A DNA stretch of 64,000 nucleotides from Marinilabiliaceae bacterium JC040 (lineage in GTDB: Bacteria > Bacteroidota > Bacteroidia > Bacteroidales > Marinifilaceae). A program made the position numbers and the translations under genes. The stretch lies in contig SNAP01000001.1 in assembly GCA_022496785.1 (NCBI GenBank), positions 1 to 64,000 of the forward strand, written 5' to 3'. The notes beneath the pieces are model-generated. The model saw only the letters and a program-made list of their open reading frames with translations, had not been told where the DNA came from and made no database searches. Below, in pieces: positions 9,088-17,634 of this stretch (position 1 is its first letter; each line of letters starts with the position of its first letter).

Positions 9088-9095
9088 TAAATTTG
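9088..9095 (+). promoter_or_regulatory. metK promoter (-7 box)
   Basis: TAAATTTG matches TAnnTTTG; the -33 position holds TTAG (9065-9068), a partial match. The predicted transcription start is near 9101, immediately before the first paired base of the SAM-II-like aptamer. Confidence 0.55.
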
Positions 9096-9102
9096 TGGCG
9101 AT

Positions 9103-9155
9103 TGAGGAAAGGATTTGGCTGCTTGCAACCTCAGAAAAAAAATGCTAAAATGCAT
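9103..9155 (+). ncRNA. SAM-II-like riboswitch in the metK leader
   Basis: The sequence holds the SAM-II core in order: P1 5' arm UGAGG (9103-9107), GGAUUUGG (9111-9118), UUGCA (9123-9127), P1 3' arm CCUCA (9129-9133), an A-rich stretch, then UGCUAAAA (9143-9150). The pseudoknot can form: AUUU (9113-9116) with AAAU (9140-9143), and UGC (9120-9122) with GCA (9152-9154). SAM-II aptamers are H-type pseudoknots of about 52 nt that bind S-adenosylmethionine and repress methionine/SAM genes. The element starts where the predicted transcript starts and precedes metK, whose product makes SAM. P1 has an extra AAAG on its 5' side compared with the textbook form. The aptamer ends about 65 nt before the ATG, farther than in many SAM-II leaders. 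Confidence 0.8.
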
Positions 9156-9219
9156 ATTTCTGTCTAACAACGACCAACACTTTCCCGTACATTTTTTTAC
9201 GAACAAAAAGAGAAAAATT

Positions 9220-10503
9220 ATGGGATATTTATTTACATCCGAGTCAGTATCTGAAGGCCATCCAGATAAAGTAGCTGACCAAATATCAGACGCAATTTTA
9301 GATCAAATTTTAGCTTACGATTCAGAAGCTAAAGTGGCATGTGAAACATTAGTAACAACAGGACAAGCTATAATTGCAGGAGAGATAAAAACAAAAGCAT
9401 ATGTAGATGTTCAACACATATCGCGAGACACAATCAACGAAATAGGTTATACAAAGAGTGAATACATGTTTGATGGTAATTCATGTGGAGTATTAAATGC
9501 ACTTCATGAACAATCACCAGATATTAACAGAGGAGTAGAAAGAGAAGATCCTATGTCTCAAGGAGCAGGAGATCAAGGAATGATGTTTGGATATGCAACA
9601 AATGAAACAGATAGTTACATGCCATTATCACTTGAATTATCGCATATATTATTAATGGATTTAGCAAAAATCAGAAAAGAAGGTACAATTATGAAGTATC
9701 TTCGTCCAGATTCTAAATCACAAGTAACAATAGAATACGATAATAATAATAAACCTGTAAGAATTGATACAATAGTAATATCAACTCAACATGATGATTT
9801 TATAAAAGCTAGCGATGAAAAAAGTCAAGAAGAAGCTGACAAAGAAATGGTAGCCCAAATAAAAGCAGATATAATTGAGCACTTATTACCTCTATCAAAA
9901 TCGAGATGTATAGAAGATGTACAGAAATTATTCACATCAGATATTAAACTATTTGTAAATCCAACAGGTAAATTCGTAATTGGAGGTCCACATGGAGACA
10001 CAGGTTTAACAGGAAGAAAGATAATTGTAGATACATACGGAGGAAAAGGAGCTCACGGAGGAGGAGCTTTTTCAGGTAAAGATCCATCGAAAGTAGACAG
10101 ATCTGCAGCTTATGCATCAAGACATATAGCCAAGAATCTTGTAGCAGCAGGAGCTGCAGATGAGATATTAGTTCAATTATCATATGCAATAGGTATAGCA
10201 GAACCTGTAGGTATATATGTAAACACATACGGAACCAACAAGACTAAATATACAGATGGTGAATTAGCTGAATTAATATCAGAGATATTTGATTTACGTC
10301 CTAAAGCAATTGAAGAAAGATTAAAATTAAGAAACCCAATCTACAAAGAGACAGCCGCATACGGCCATATGGGAAGAGATTATAGAAAAGTGAAGAAGCA
10401 ATTTAATTCTCAATATATGGGAGAAAAAGAAATTGAAGTAGAATTATTCACATGGGAGAAACTTGATTTTGTAGAGATATTAAAAGAGAAATTAAATTTA
10501 TAA
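9220..10503 (+). CDS. metK: S-adenosylmethionine synthase
   Basis: About 427 residues. It makes SAM from methionine and ATP, with release of phosphate and pyrophosphate. Family motifs are present: [17 protein letters not shown] at the N-terminus (catalytic His in GHPD), the [12 protein letters not shown] hexapeptide region, and the [18 protein letters not shown] loop near residues 285-305. The ATG at 9220 is chosen because [13 protein letters not shown] is the conserved start; the ATG at 9115 lies inside the riboswitch aptamer. A small zinc-ribbon gene follows after 25 bp and may share the transcript. Feedback control by SAM through the leader is inferred. Confidence 0.95.
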   Translation: MGYLFTSESVSEGHPDKVADQISDAILDQILAYDSEAKVACETLVTTGQAIIAGEIKTKAYVDVQHISRDTINEIGYTKSEYMFDGNSCGVLNALHEQSPDINRGVEREDPMSQGAGDQGMMFGYATNETDSYMPLSLELSHILLMDLAKIRKEGTIMKYLRPDSKSQVTIEYDNNNKPVRIDTIVISTQHDDFIKASDEKSQEEADKEMVAQIKADIIEHLLPLSKSRCIEDVQKLFTSDIKLFVNPTGKFVIGGPHGDTGLTGRKIIVDTYGGKGAHGGGAFSGKDPSKVDRSAAYASRHIAKNLVAAGAADEILVQLSYAIGIAEPVGIYVNTYGTNKTKYTDGELAELISEIFDLRPKAIEERLKLRNPIYKETAAYGHMGRDYRKVKKQFNSQYMGEKEIEVELFTWEKLDFVEILKEKLNL

Positions 10504-10528
10504 CCCCAAACCCATAAAATCATAATTT

Positions 10529-10864
10529 ATGAGCGAAGAAAATCCAAAATGTCCAGAATGTGGAACGACAAATAACTATTTTGACGGATCATTAAATGTA
10601 TGCATGGACTGTTATCATGAATGGACAGAAGAGGAAGCATCATCAGCAGCAGAGAAATCAATTTGTAAAGATTCTAATGGAGTAGAATTAGAAGATGGAG
10701 ATGCTGTTACTGTAATAAAAGACCTTAAAGTAAAAGGTTCTTCAATGGTAATAAAAAGAGGAACAAAAGTAAAAAGTATAAAACTAACAGAAGATCCAGA
10801 ATTAGTAGATTGTAAAATTGGAGGATCTGGAATTGTTTTAAAGACTTGTTTCTTAAAAAAATAA
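10529..10864 (+). CDS. yjdM: YjdM/PhnA-type zinc-ribbon protein
   Basis: 111 residues. An N-terminal zinc ribbon (CPECGTTN ... CMDCYHEW, residues about 8-33) is joined to an SH3-like PhnA domain (DSNGVELEDGDAVTVIKDLKVKGSS, ending in GIVLKTCFLKK). The family was once called alkylphosphonate utilisation protein PhnA, but no phosphonate genes are nearby and its true role is unclear. It is 25 bp downstream of metK and followed by a strong terminator. Confidence 0.88.
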   Translation: MSEENPKCPECGTTNNYFDGSLNVCMDCYHEWTEEEASSAAEKSICKDSNGVELEDGDAVTVIKDLKVKGSSMVIKRGTKVKSIKLTEDPELVDCKIGGSGIVLKTCFLKK

Positions 10865-10887
10865 CATAACAACACATTAATTACTTG

Positions 10888-10915
10888 AAAGCCACCTCAT
10901 TTTGGGGTGGCTTTT
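10888..10915 (+). terminator. Terminator after metK-yjdM
   Basis: A 9-bp perfect stem (AAAGCCACC / GGTGGCTTT) with a 9-nt loop and a T run. It ends the metK-yjdM unit before the histidine kinase gene. Confidence 0.85.
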
Positions 10916-10966
10916 GCTATAATAATTTGTATATTTACATGCTAAGACACTAACTAATAAATATCT

Positions 10967-12886
10967 ATGCTTAAATTATACTTATTAATAATAGCCCTTT
11001 CTATCTTTCCTATTGATAAGAACTACGGACAAGAGAAAGATATAGAGAAATATATAAACAAGATAAAGAGGTATCAGAAAGATAGTTCTGTGGTTAAATT
11101 GTGTGATACTTTATTCTATATAAGTGAAAAGAATAAAAGATATTCACAGGCAAGTTATGCATTAACAAAAAAGATATTGTACTACTGTATGACATCTAAG
11201 ATTATAGATTCAGTTGAGAAATATAAAGATGAATGCATAAAATACACGAATAAGCATGGTTTATATAGAGACAAATACTACGCTTGGAATTTATATATCA
11301 TGAAAATGATAAAGCTATATAAGCATAAAGAAAGCATAATAGAGACTCAGAATATGCTTACATCAGCAAAACTTGATAATTATAAAATAGGTATAGTATA
11401 TGCATATAAAAATTTAGCACATATATATGAACTAGAAGGAGAAAGAGAAGTCTCGTTAAACTATATAAAAAAGGCTATAAGCTATATAGAAGAAAAAAAT
11501 ATAAAATTCAAATCTACCTACAGTCTCTACGGTTTTTATATAGGAAAACTATTATCAAACAATAGACTTTTATTAGCAAAAGAAGAGATAGAGAAATCAA
11601 AAATCTACATAAAATCGAAAAAAGATAGAAATATCTATTTAAAGAATCTTGTAAAACTACACATAAAAGAAAAGGATTTAGAAAAAGCTAAATATTATTT
11701 GAATAAGCTAGATTCAATAAATTGGAAAAATACATACTACACAAAATCCCTAAAATATGTTTATTACTTAGAGAAATATACCATAGAAAAGGAGTATGAT
11801 AAATTAATAGAATTATCAAAGAGTAGTAAATTTCTTAATAATAGTATAGGGAATAAATTAGTAAAATATGAGAATCTAGCAATAGCATATTCTTTAAAAG
11901 AGAAAGCTAAAAATACTAGACAACAGTATGAAAACTTATTATTATTTAAAGATTCAGTAAATAGGGATAAACAAACTAAGGAAATAAATAAATTATCAAC
12001 ACAATTGGGTTTAACTCATGAACAATTTAAGAATCAACAATTAGAAACTGAAAAGCATAAATTATCAATCAAGATATTATTAATAATCTCAGTGTCAATC
12101 TTTTTGATACTACTATTAATGATATACATCTATATAAAAATAAGAAGACAAGCGAAACTAGAGAGGAATTTAAATTATAAACTAAAACAAGCGAACGCTA
12201 AAATTATAAACGAACATATAGTAGAACAATCGTTCTTTAGAAAAGTAAATCATGAATTAAGAACACCTTTAAATTCTATACTTGGATTTAGTGATATAAT
12301 TTATGAGAAGTATAAAGATAATCCTGAGACTAAGAAATTTGTTGATATAATAAGAAGGAATTCAGAACTTTTAGCCACATTAATAGAAAACTCATTAACA
12401 GTTTCAGAGATATCAGACAATAAAGATATTGAAAAAGAGGATAAAATATCTATTAATTCATTTTGTCAAGAGATTGTTGATAAAATAAGTCATAAATGTC
12501 CAGAAAGAGTAGATATTATAATCTATCCAATTGCTCACGACGCTAAAATTATAACATATAGCAATGCAATAGAAGAGATATTAAATAACCTATTAGACAA
12601 TGCATTTAAATTCACAAAAAAAGGTAATGTAAAGATTAAATATAAACTTCATAGAAATAATATCAAATTCACGGTATCTGATACAGGTATAGGAATAGAG
12701 AAGAAAAATAATCCTTTTGAGAATTTTTATAAAACCGACATATTTAGTCCTGGCTTAGGAATAGGCTTAAGTATATGTCAAATGGCAATAATAAAAGTAA
12801 ATGGTTCCATTTCTATAGATAAAAAATATACAAACGGAACCAAAATACATTTTTCTATACCATATAAGAAAGTAATAGAAGATTAA
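10967..12886 (+). CDS. TPR-type membrane sensor histidine kinase
   Basis: 639 residues. A signal sequence (ending near SIFPIDKNYGQ) leads into a periplasmic helical region of TPR-like repeats (about 25-340). One membrane helix follows (about 364-390), then a short coiled coil, an H-box with phospho-acceptor His429 (VNHELRTPLN), and an HATPase domain with N box (NNLLDNAFKF), G1 (SDTGIGIE) and G2 (GLGIGLS). There is no receiver or DNA-binding domain and no response regulator gene within the window, so it is an orphan kinase. The signal sensed is unknown. The stop codon interlocks with that of the convergent zinc peptidase gene. Confidence 0.88.
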   Translation: MLKLYLLIIALSIFPIDKNYGQEKDIEKYINKIKRYQKDSSVVKLCDTLFYISEKNKRYSQASYALTKKILYYCMTSKIIDSVEKYKDECIKYTNKHGLYRDKYYAWNLYIMKMIKLYKHKESIIETQNMLTSAKLDNYKIGIVYAYKNLAHIYELEGEREVSLNYIKKAISYIEEKNIKFKSTYSLYGFYIGKLLSNNRLLLAKEEIEKSKIYIKSKKDRNIYLKNLVKLHIKEKDLEKAKYYLNKLDSINWKNTYYTKSLKYVYYLEKYTIEKEYDKLIELSKSSKFLNNSIGNKLVKYENLAIAYSLKEKAKNTRQQYENLLLFKDSVNRDKQTKEINKLSTQLGLTHEQFKNQQLETEKHKLSIKILLIISVSIFLILLLMIYIYIKIRRQAKLERNLNYKLKQANAKIINEHIVEQSFFRKVNHELRTPLNSILGFSDIIYEKYKDNPETKKFVDIIRRNSELLATLIENSLTVSEISDNKDIEKEDKISINSFCQEIVDKISHKCPERVDIIIYPIAHDAKIITYSNAIEEILNNLLDNAFKFTKKGNVKIKYKLHRNNIKFTVSDTGIGIEKKNNPFENFYKTDIFSPGLGIGLSICQMAIIKVNGSISIDKKYTNGTKIHFSIPYKKVIED

Positions 12887-13563
12887 TCTCTTCCAGAGAA
12901 ATATATTAAGACATAATATAATAAAGTTGCTAAAGAAGCTAAAGCAGCAACAACATAAGTATATGCAGCCCATTTAAGAGCATCAACAGCTTTTGCATGG
13001 TGAATAGGGGCAACCACACCAGAATGAGCAAGCCAAGCTGTTGCTCTTCTACTAGCATCAATTTCAACAGGTAAAGTAATAAAAGAAAAGATAGTAGTAG
13101 CTGCATACATAAGAATTCCAATCAAAAGTAATTGAGGAAAAGAATTTAGAAAAATAATTCCAGCAAGTAAGAGCCAAGGGCACCATTTAGAAGCAATACT
13201 AACAGAAGGAACAAGAGACGATCTAAGATTCAACATAGAATAAGCATTAGCATGTTGAAGAGCGTGTCCACATTCGTGTGCAGCCACAGCAGCAGCAGCA
13301 ACATTAGTTCCAAAAAAGACATCATGACTTAGGTTAATAGTTTTATTCGTAGGATCGTAGTGGTCAGATAATTTTCCAGAGACAGTTCCAACTTTAACTC
13401 CAGAGACTCCATTATCTCTAAGCATTTTTTCAACCACATCTCTCCCCGACATTCCTCCTTGAGTAGGAATTTTAGAATACTTAGTAAATCTTGATTTAAG
13501 TTGATGACTAACAAACCAACTTAAAAGAGCAAAGATTCCAAAGATCAAATAAATACCAATCAT
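12883..13563 (-). CDS. YugP-family membrane zinc metallopeptidase
   Basis: 226 residues: an N-terminal membrane helix (1-19), the active-site motif HECGH at 96-100 (two zinc His and the catalytic Glu), and two or three more membrane helices in the C-terminal half. This matches the neutral zinc metallopeptidase family 2 (YugP, PF04298). Substrates are not known. The gene is alone on its strand, ends 4 bp into the histidine kinase gene (shared TTAA), and is divergent from the EF-G2 gene. Confidence 0.88.
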   Translation of the reverse strand: MIGIYLIFGIFALLSWFVSHQLKSRFTKYSKIPTQGGMSGRDVVEKMLRDNGVSGVKVGTVSGKLSDHYDPTNKTINLSHDVFFGTNVAAAAVAAHECGHALQHANAYSMLNLRSSLVPSVSIASKWCPWLLLAGIIFLNSFPQLLLIGILMYAATTIFSFITLPVEIDASRRATAWLAHSGVVAPIHHAKAVDALKWAAYTYVVAALASLATLLYYVLIYFSGRD

Positions 13564-13786
13564 ATAAATAATTTTAAAGTGATAATAATCAAATAAGTAA
13601 GACTAATAACGTGAATATAAAATTAAAAACATAGTCAATTAACAGAATTTAAAAAAAAGTAATCAAAAGAAAGGATTATGGAATTAAAAACTGGAGAAAG
13701 TGTAATAAAAAGTTAAAAAAAAAAGCTATATTTAAGAGGCTTAAATAAAGCGTATTACCCAAAAAACTAACCCTAAATTTAATATT

Positions 13787-15946
13787 ATGAACATTTACGA
13801 ATCAAAAGACATTAAAAACATAGCGATAGTAGGAAGTTCTGAATCGGGGAAGACTACTCTTTCCGAAGCAATGCTTTTGGAAGGAGAAGTCATAAATCGT
13901 AGAGGAACAGTTGAAGACAAGAATACAGCTTCAGATTTTCATCCAGTAGAGCACGATTATGGATACTCAGTATTTCCAAGTGTATTATATACTGAATGGA
14001 AAGGCAAGAAATTAAATTTCATAGACACACCAGGTTCAGACGATTTTGTTGGAGGAGTAATTTCAGCTCTTAATGTAGCAGATACAGGCATAATGGTCTT
14101 GAATTCAAGAAATGGAATGGAAGTTGGAACAGAGACATTAAGTAGACACGCAGAGAAATTAAATAAGCCATTAATATTTGCAGTAAATCAATTAGATCAT
14201 GAGAGTGCAAATTTCATACAAACAATAGAACAAGCAAAAGAAACATATAAGAACAAAATAGTATTAATTCAATATCCAGTAAATGTAGGAGAAGACTTTA
14301 ATCAAGTAGTAGATGTATTAAAAATGGAGATGTACGAATGGGGTCCTGAAGGAGGAAAACCGAAGGTACTACCAATACCAGATTCAGAGAAAGAAAAAGC
14401 AAATGAATTACATAATGCATTAGTAGAATCTGCAGCAGAGAATGATGAAGCATTAATGGAATTATATTTTGAAAAAGGAAGTTTAACAGAATCTGAAATG
14501 CGAGAAGGCATAAAGAAAGGATTAATAAACAGAGATATGTTTCCAGTATTCTGTATTTCCTCTTTAAAAGACATGTGTGTTCGTCGATTAATGGAATTCA
14601 TAGTTAATGTATGTCCATCAGCAGACGAAATGCCAGCATCAATAACAACCGAAGGCGAAGAAATTCCTTATGATTCAAGTTTACCAACATCATTATTTGT
14701 ATTTAACACAACAATAGAACAACATTTAGGGGAAATAAATATATTTAAAGTAGCTTCTGGTACATTAAAAGAGGGAGATGATCTACTTAATATGACAACT
14801 AATACAAAAGAGAGAATATCTCAATTATATCAAGTAGCAGGAAAGAACAGAATAAAAGTATCAAGTTTAAAAGCTGGAGATATAGGAGCTACAGTTAAAT
14901 TAAAAAACACAAAGAACAATCATACATTAAATTCAAAAGGAGCTAATTATCAATTCAACGCAATAAAATATCCAGAACCAAAATTCAGATCAGCAATAAA
15001 AGCAGTTGATGAACACGAAGAAGAACATTTGGCTGAAGTTATGTCGAGGATACAACAAGAAGATCCATCAATAAAAGTAGAATATTCAAAAGAATTGAAA
15101 CAAACAATAGTTTATGGACAAGGAGAATTTCATATAAACACATTGAAATGGAGAATAGCAAATAATGATAAAATAGATATAGAATTATTTTCTCCAAGGA
15201 TACCTTATAGAGAAACAATAACAAGCATGGCATCTGCTAATTATCGTCACAAAAAACAATCTGGAGGTTCAGGACAATTTGGTGAAGTACATTTACTTAT
15301 TGAACCTTTATATGAAGGGATCCCAGAGCCAGATACATATCATGTAAATGGTAAAGAATTAAAAGTAAAAGTTAGAGAAAAAGAAGAAGTTCAATTGCCA
15401 TGGGGAGGAAATCTACAATTTTACAACTGTATAGTAGGTGGAGTAATAGATACCAGATTTATGCCTGCGATATTGAAAGGTATAATGGAAAAGATGGAAG
15501 AAGGACCTTTAACAGGATCGTATGCACGAGATATTAGAGTTTGTATATACGATGGAAAGATGCATGCAGTAGACTCGAATGAGATTTCATTTAAATTAGC
15601 AGGTAGACATGCATTTTCAGATGCTTTTAGAAATGCAAAACCAAAGATATTAGAACCTGTATATGATATAAACATACTTGTTCCTGAAAGTAAAATGGGA
15701 GATGTTATGAGTGATCTTCAAACTAGAAGAGCTTTAATATTAGGAATGGAAGCTAATAAAGGATTTCAAAATTTAAAAGCAAAGATACCATTGAAAGAGG
15801 TAGATAAATACTCAACAATATTAAGTTCTATAACAGGAGGAAGAGCTACATTTAATATGGCTTTTTCGGAATACAGTCCTGTAAATAGTGATATTCAGAA
15901 AGAACTATTAGAAGATTATATGGCTAATCATTCTGAAGAAGATTAG
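13787..15946 (+). CDS. fusA2: Elongation factor G paralogue EF-G2
   Basis: 719 residues with the whole EF-G domain order: G domain with P loop GSSESGKTT (16-24), DTPG at 80-83 and NQLD in place of NKxD; then domains II-V, with domain IV (YRHKKQSGGSGQFGEV) and the C-terminal EF-G fold. The sequence matches the EF-G2 paralogue of Bacteroides rather than canonical FusA. The switch II motif reads DTPGSDDF: the catalytic His of EF-G (DTPGHVDF) is Ser84. The Bacteroides paralogue has been reported to support translation without GTPase activity; the same is inferred here. It is monocistronic, with a terminator downstream. Confidence 0.9.
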   Translation: MNIYESKDIKNIAIVGSSESGKTTLSEAMLLEGEVINRRGTVEDKNTASDFHPVEHDYGYSVFPSVLYTEWKGKKLNFIDTPGSDDFVGGVISALNVADTGIMVLNSRNGMEVGTETLSRHAEKLNKPLIFAVNQLDHESANFIQTIEQAKETYKNKIVLIQYPVNVGEDFNQVVDVLKMEMYEWGPEGGKPKVLPIPDSEKEKANELHNALVESAAENDEALMELYFEKGSLTESEMREGIKKGLINRDMFPVFCISSLKDMCVRRLMEFIVNVCPSADEMPASITTEGEEIPYDSSLPTSLFVFNTTIEQHLGEINIFKVASGTLKEGDDLLNMTTNTKERISQLYQVAGKNRIKVSSLKAGDIGATVKLKNTKNNHTLNSKGANYQFNAIKYPEPKFRSAIKAVDEHEEEHLAEVMSRIQQEDPSIKVEYSKELKQTIVYGQGEFHINTLKWRIANNDKIDIELFSPRIPYRETITSMASANYRHKKQSGGSGQFGEVHLLIEPLYEGIPEPDTYHVNGKELKVKVREKEEVQLPWGGNLQFYNCIVGGVIDTRFMPAILKGIMEKMEEGPLTGSYARDIRVCIYDGKMHAVDSNEISFKLAGRHAFSDAFRNAKPKILEPVYDINILVPESKMGDVMSDLQTRRALILGMEANKGFQNLKAKIPLKEVDKYSTILSSITGGRATFNMAFSEYSPVNSDIQKELLEDYMANHSEED

Positions 15947-15971
15947 AATAAGTAACACATAAGAAAAATAC

Positions 15972-16016
15972 AATAGCATATCAAGAAGAATCATTTCTTT
16001 TGATATGCTATTTTTG
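15972..16016. terminator. Terminator after EF-G2 gene
   Basis: A 13-bp inverted repeat (AATAGCATATCAA / TTGATATGCTATT) around a 15-nt loop is followed by TTTTT. It lies 25 bp after the EF-G2 stop. Confidence 0.8.
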
Positions 16017-16115
16017 TAATCGCAACACATCCCCTTGCATATCAACAATATACCCCATATATAAAAATACAAAACAAAATTAGTAATGTTAAATAGTACA
16101 AAAAAATACAAATTT

Positions 16116-16164
16116 ATGTAGGTTGCTACTTATATTATTTATACATTCGCGTAGTCTACTACAT
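16116..16164. repeat. Two-tier inverted repeat upstream of Fe-ADH gene
   Basis: Outer arms ATGTAG (16116-16121) and CTACAT (16159-16164) enclose inner arms CTAC (16126-16129) and GTAG (16151-16154), with matching 4-nt spacers on both sides. It lies in the 304-bp gap between EF-G2 and Fe-ADH, about 87 bp before the Fe-ADH start. It may be an operator or a leader hairpin. I see no clear TAnnTTTG box between it and the gene, and nothing else in the gap besides the terminator. Confidence 0.4.
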
Positions 16165-16250
16165 ATTTACATAAGGATAAGAATTGGAAATAATATAAAC
16201 TTATATTTTGAGAATTTAGGTTTAAAATAAAAAATCAAAACAAATAGATT

Positions 16251-17402
16251 ATGGGAAATTTTATTGCACCAAAAGAAATGTATTTTGGTCCAGGAAGTTT
16301 GGAACAACTAAAGAGTATAAAAGGTAAGAAAGCTGTTATAGTAACAGGTGGATCTTCAATGAGAAAAACTGGAGTAATAGCAAAAGTTAGTGAATTATTA
16401 TCTACAAATAATATTGTGGTAAGTAATTTTGAAGGAGTAGAACCAGATCCATCTATTGATACAGTAAATAAAGGAACAAAACTAATGTTAGAAGAAGAAC
16501 CAGATATTATTATTGGTTTAGGAGGATGTTCAGCAATTGATGCAGCTAAAGCAATGTGGGTATTATATGAACACCCTGATTATAATATTGAAGAAGCATA
16601 TGTACCATTTTCAATTCCACGCTTAGGAGTAAAAGCAAAATTCATAGCTATACCTTCGACAAGTGGAACAGGGACTGAAGTTACATGCGCAAGTGTAATA
16701 ACAGATAGAAAAAATGATGTAAAACATCCATTAGTTTCATATGAATTAGTACCAGACATTGCAATCGTAGATGGCGAAATATGTGCAAGTATGCCATCAC
16801 ATGTAACCGCCCATACTGGTTTAGATGCATTAGTTCATAATATAGAAGCATATGTATCAGCTCTTAATAATCCATACTCAGATGCAATGTCAGAGAAATC
16901 TGTTGCAATGATATTTGAAAATCTTCCAAAAGCTTTTGCAAATCCAGAAGATATTAAGGCAAGACAAGCAATGCATGATGCTTCTTGTATGGCAGGATAC
17001 TCATTTTCGAATGCATTACTTGGAATTGTACATGCAATGGCTCATCAAATTGGAGGATTATTTGGAATTCCTCACGGATGTGCAAACGCATTAATAGCAC
17101 CAAATGCCGTAAGATATAATTCAAAAGATACAGATCGATATACAAAATTAGCAAAGATAGTTAATGGAGATTCTTCAGAATCATTTGCAAAAGCAATAGA
17201 GAAATTAAACAAATCAGTTGATATTCCATCTTCAATAAAAGAATATGGTGTAGATGAAAAATTATTTATTGAGAAAGTAGACTTTTTAGTTGAAAATGCA
17301 CTAAAAGATCCATGTATGGGATGTAATCCACGAGTTCCAACAAGTCAAGAAATAAAGAAAATATATATGGCTTGTTACTATGGAGATAAAATTGATTTCT
17401 AA
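16251..17402 (+). CDS. Iron-containing (group III) alcohol dehydrogenase
   Basis: 383 residues, a normal length for the family. It oxidises alcohols or, in fermenters, reduces aldehydes with NAD(P)H. The N-terminal nucleotide-binding part shows GGSSMRKTG and the GLGGCSAIDAAKAM motif. The metal ligands are Asp192, His196, His261 and His275 (GLDALVH; GIVHAMAHQIGG; GIPHGCANA). The exact substrate (butanol, ethanol, lactaldehyde) cannot be told. It is monocistronic, between the EF-G2 and helicase genes. Confidence 0.9.
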   Translation: MGNFIAPKEMYFGPGSLEQLKSIKGKKAVIVTGGSSMRKTGVIAKVSELLSTNNIVVSNFEGVEPDPSIDTVNKGTKLMLEEEPDIIIGLGGCSAIDAAKAMWVLYEHPDYNIEEAYVPFSIPRLGVKAKFIAIPSTSGTGTEVTCASVITDRKNDVKHPLVSYELVPDIAIVDGEICASMPSHVTAHTGLDALVHNIEAYVSALNNPYSDAMSEKSVAMIFENLPKAFANPEDIKARQAMHDASCMAGYSFSNALLGIVHAMAHQIGGLFGIPHGCANALIAPNAVRYNSKDTDRYTKLAKIVNGDSSESFAKAIEKLNKSVDIPSSIKEYGVDEKLFIEKVDFLVENALKDPCMGCNPRVPTSQEIKKIYMACYYGDKIDF

Positions 17403-17443
17403 CTTTTAATATAAAACTGTAAAACTAAAACCGTTTAACATTT

Positions 17444-17490
17444 AGATCATTCCTTAGTATAAAAGATGCTTTGGATTGATCTTTTGTTTT
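17444..17490 (+). terminator. Terminator after Fe-ADH gene
   Basis: The inverted repeat AGATCATTCC / GGATTGATCT, with one mismatch and a 20-nt loop, is followed by TTTTGTTTTT. It lies about 40 bp after the stop. Confidence 0.65.
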
Positions 17491-17603
17491 TAATAAAGAT
17501 TGTATTTATAAGATGTAAATCTGCATTTAAAAACATCAAATTATTATAATTTATAATTCAGAGAATTTATTAACAATAGTAGAGTTAAAAAACAGTAATT
17601 ATA

Positions 17604-17611
17604 TATCTTTG
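17604..17611 (+). promoter_or_regulatory. -7 box of the UvrD/PcrA helicase gene
   Basis: TATCTTTG matches TAnnTTTG. The expected start near 17617 leaves an 18-nt leader before the GTG start at 17635. Confidence 0.45.
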
Positions 17612-17634
17612 TAATAAATAGAAAAACGAAAACA

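Noticed and set aside
9186-9202. CGTA/TACG hairpin in the metK leader as an intrinsic terminator
   Set aside because: The stem is only 4 bp and the T run lies in the loop, not after the stem.
9115-9219. N-terminal extension of MetK from the ATG-like start at 9115
   Set aside because: It would translate the aptamer sequence, and the conserved MetK start is at 9220.
9944-10228. Minus-strand ORF opposite metK, and many similar Leu-rich ORFs
   Set aside because: These are shadows of real genes: Leu-rich translations of the antisense of A-rich codons, with no promoter or family match.
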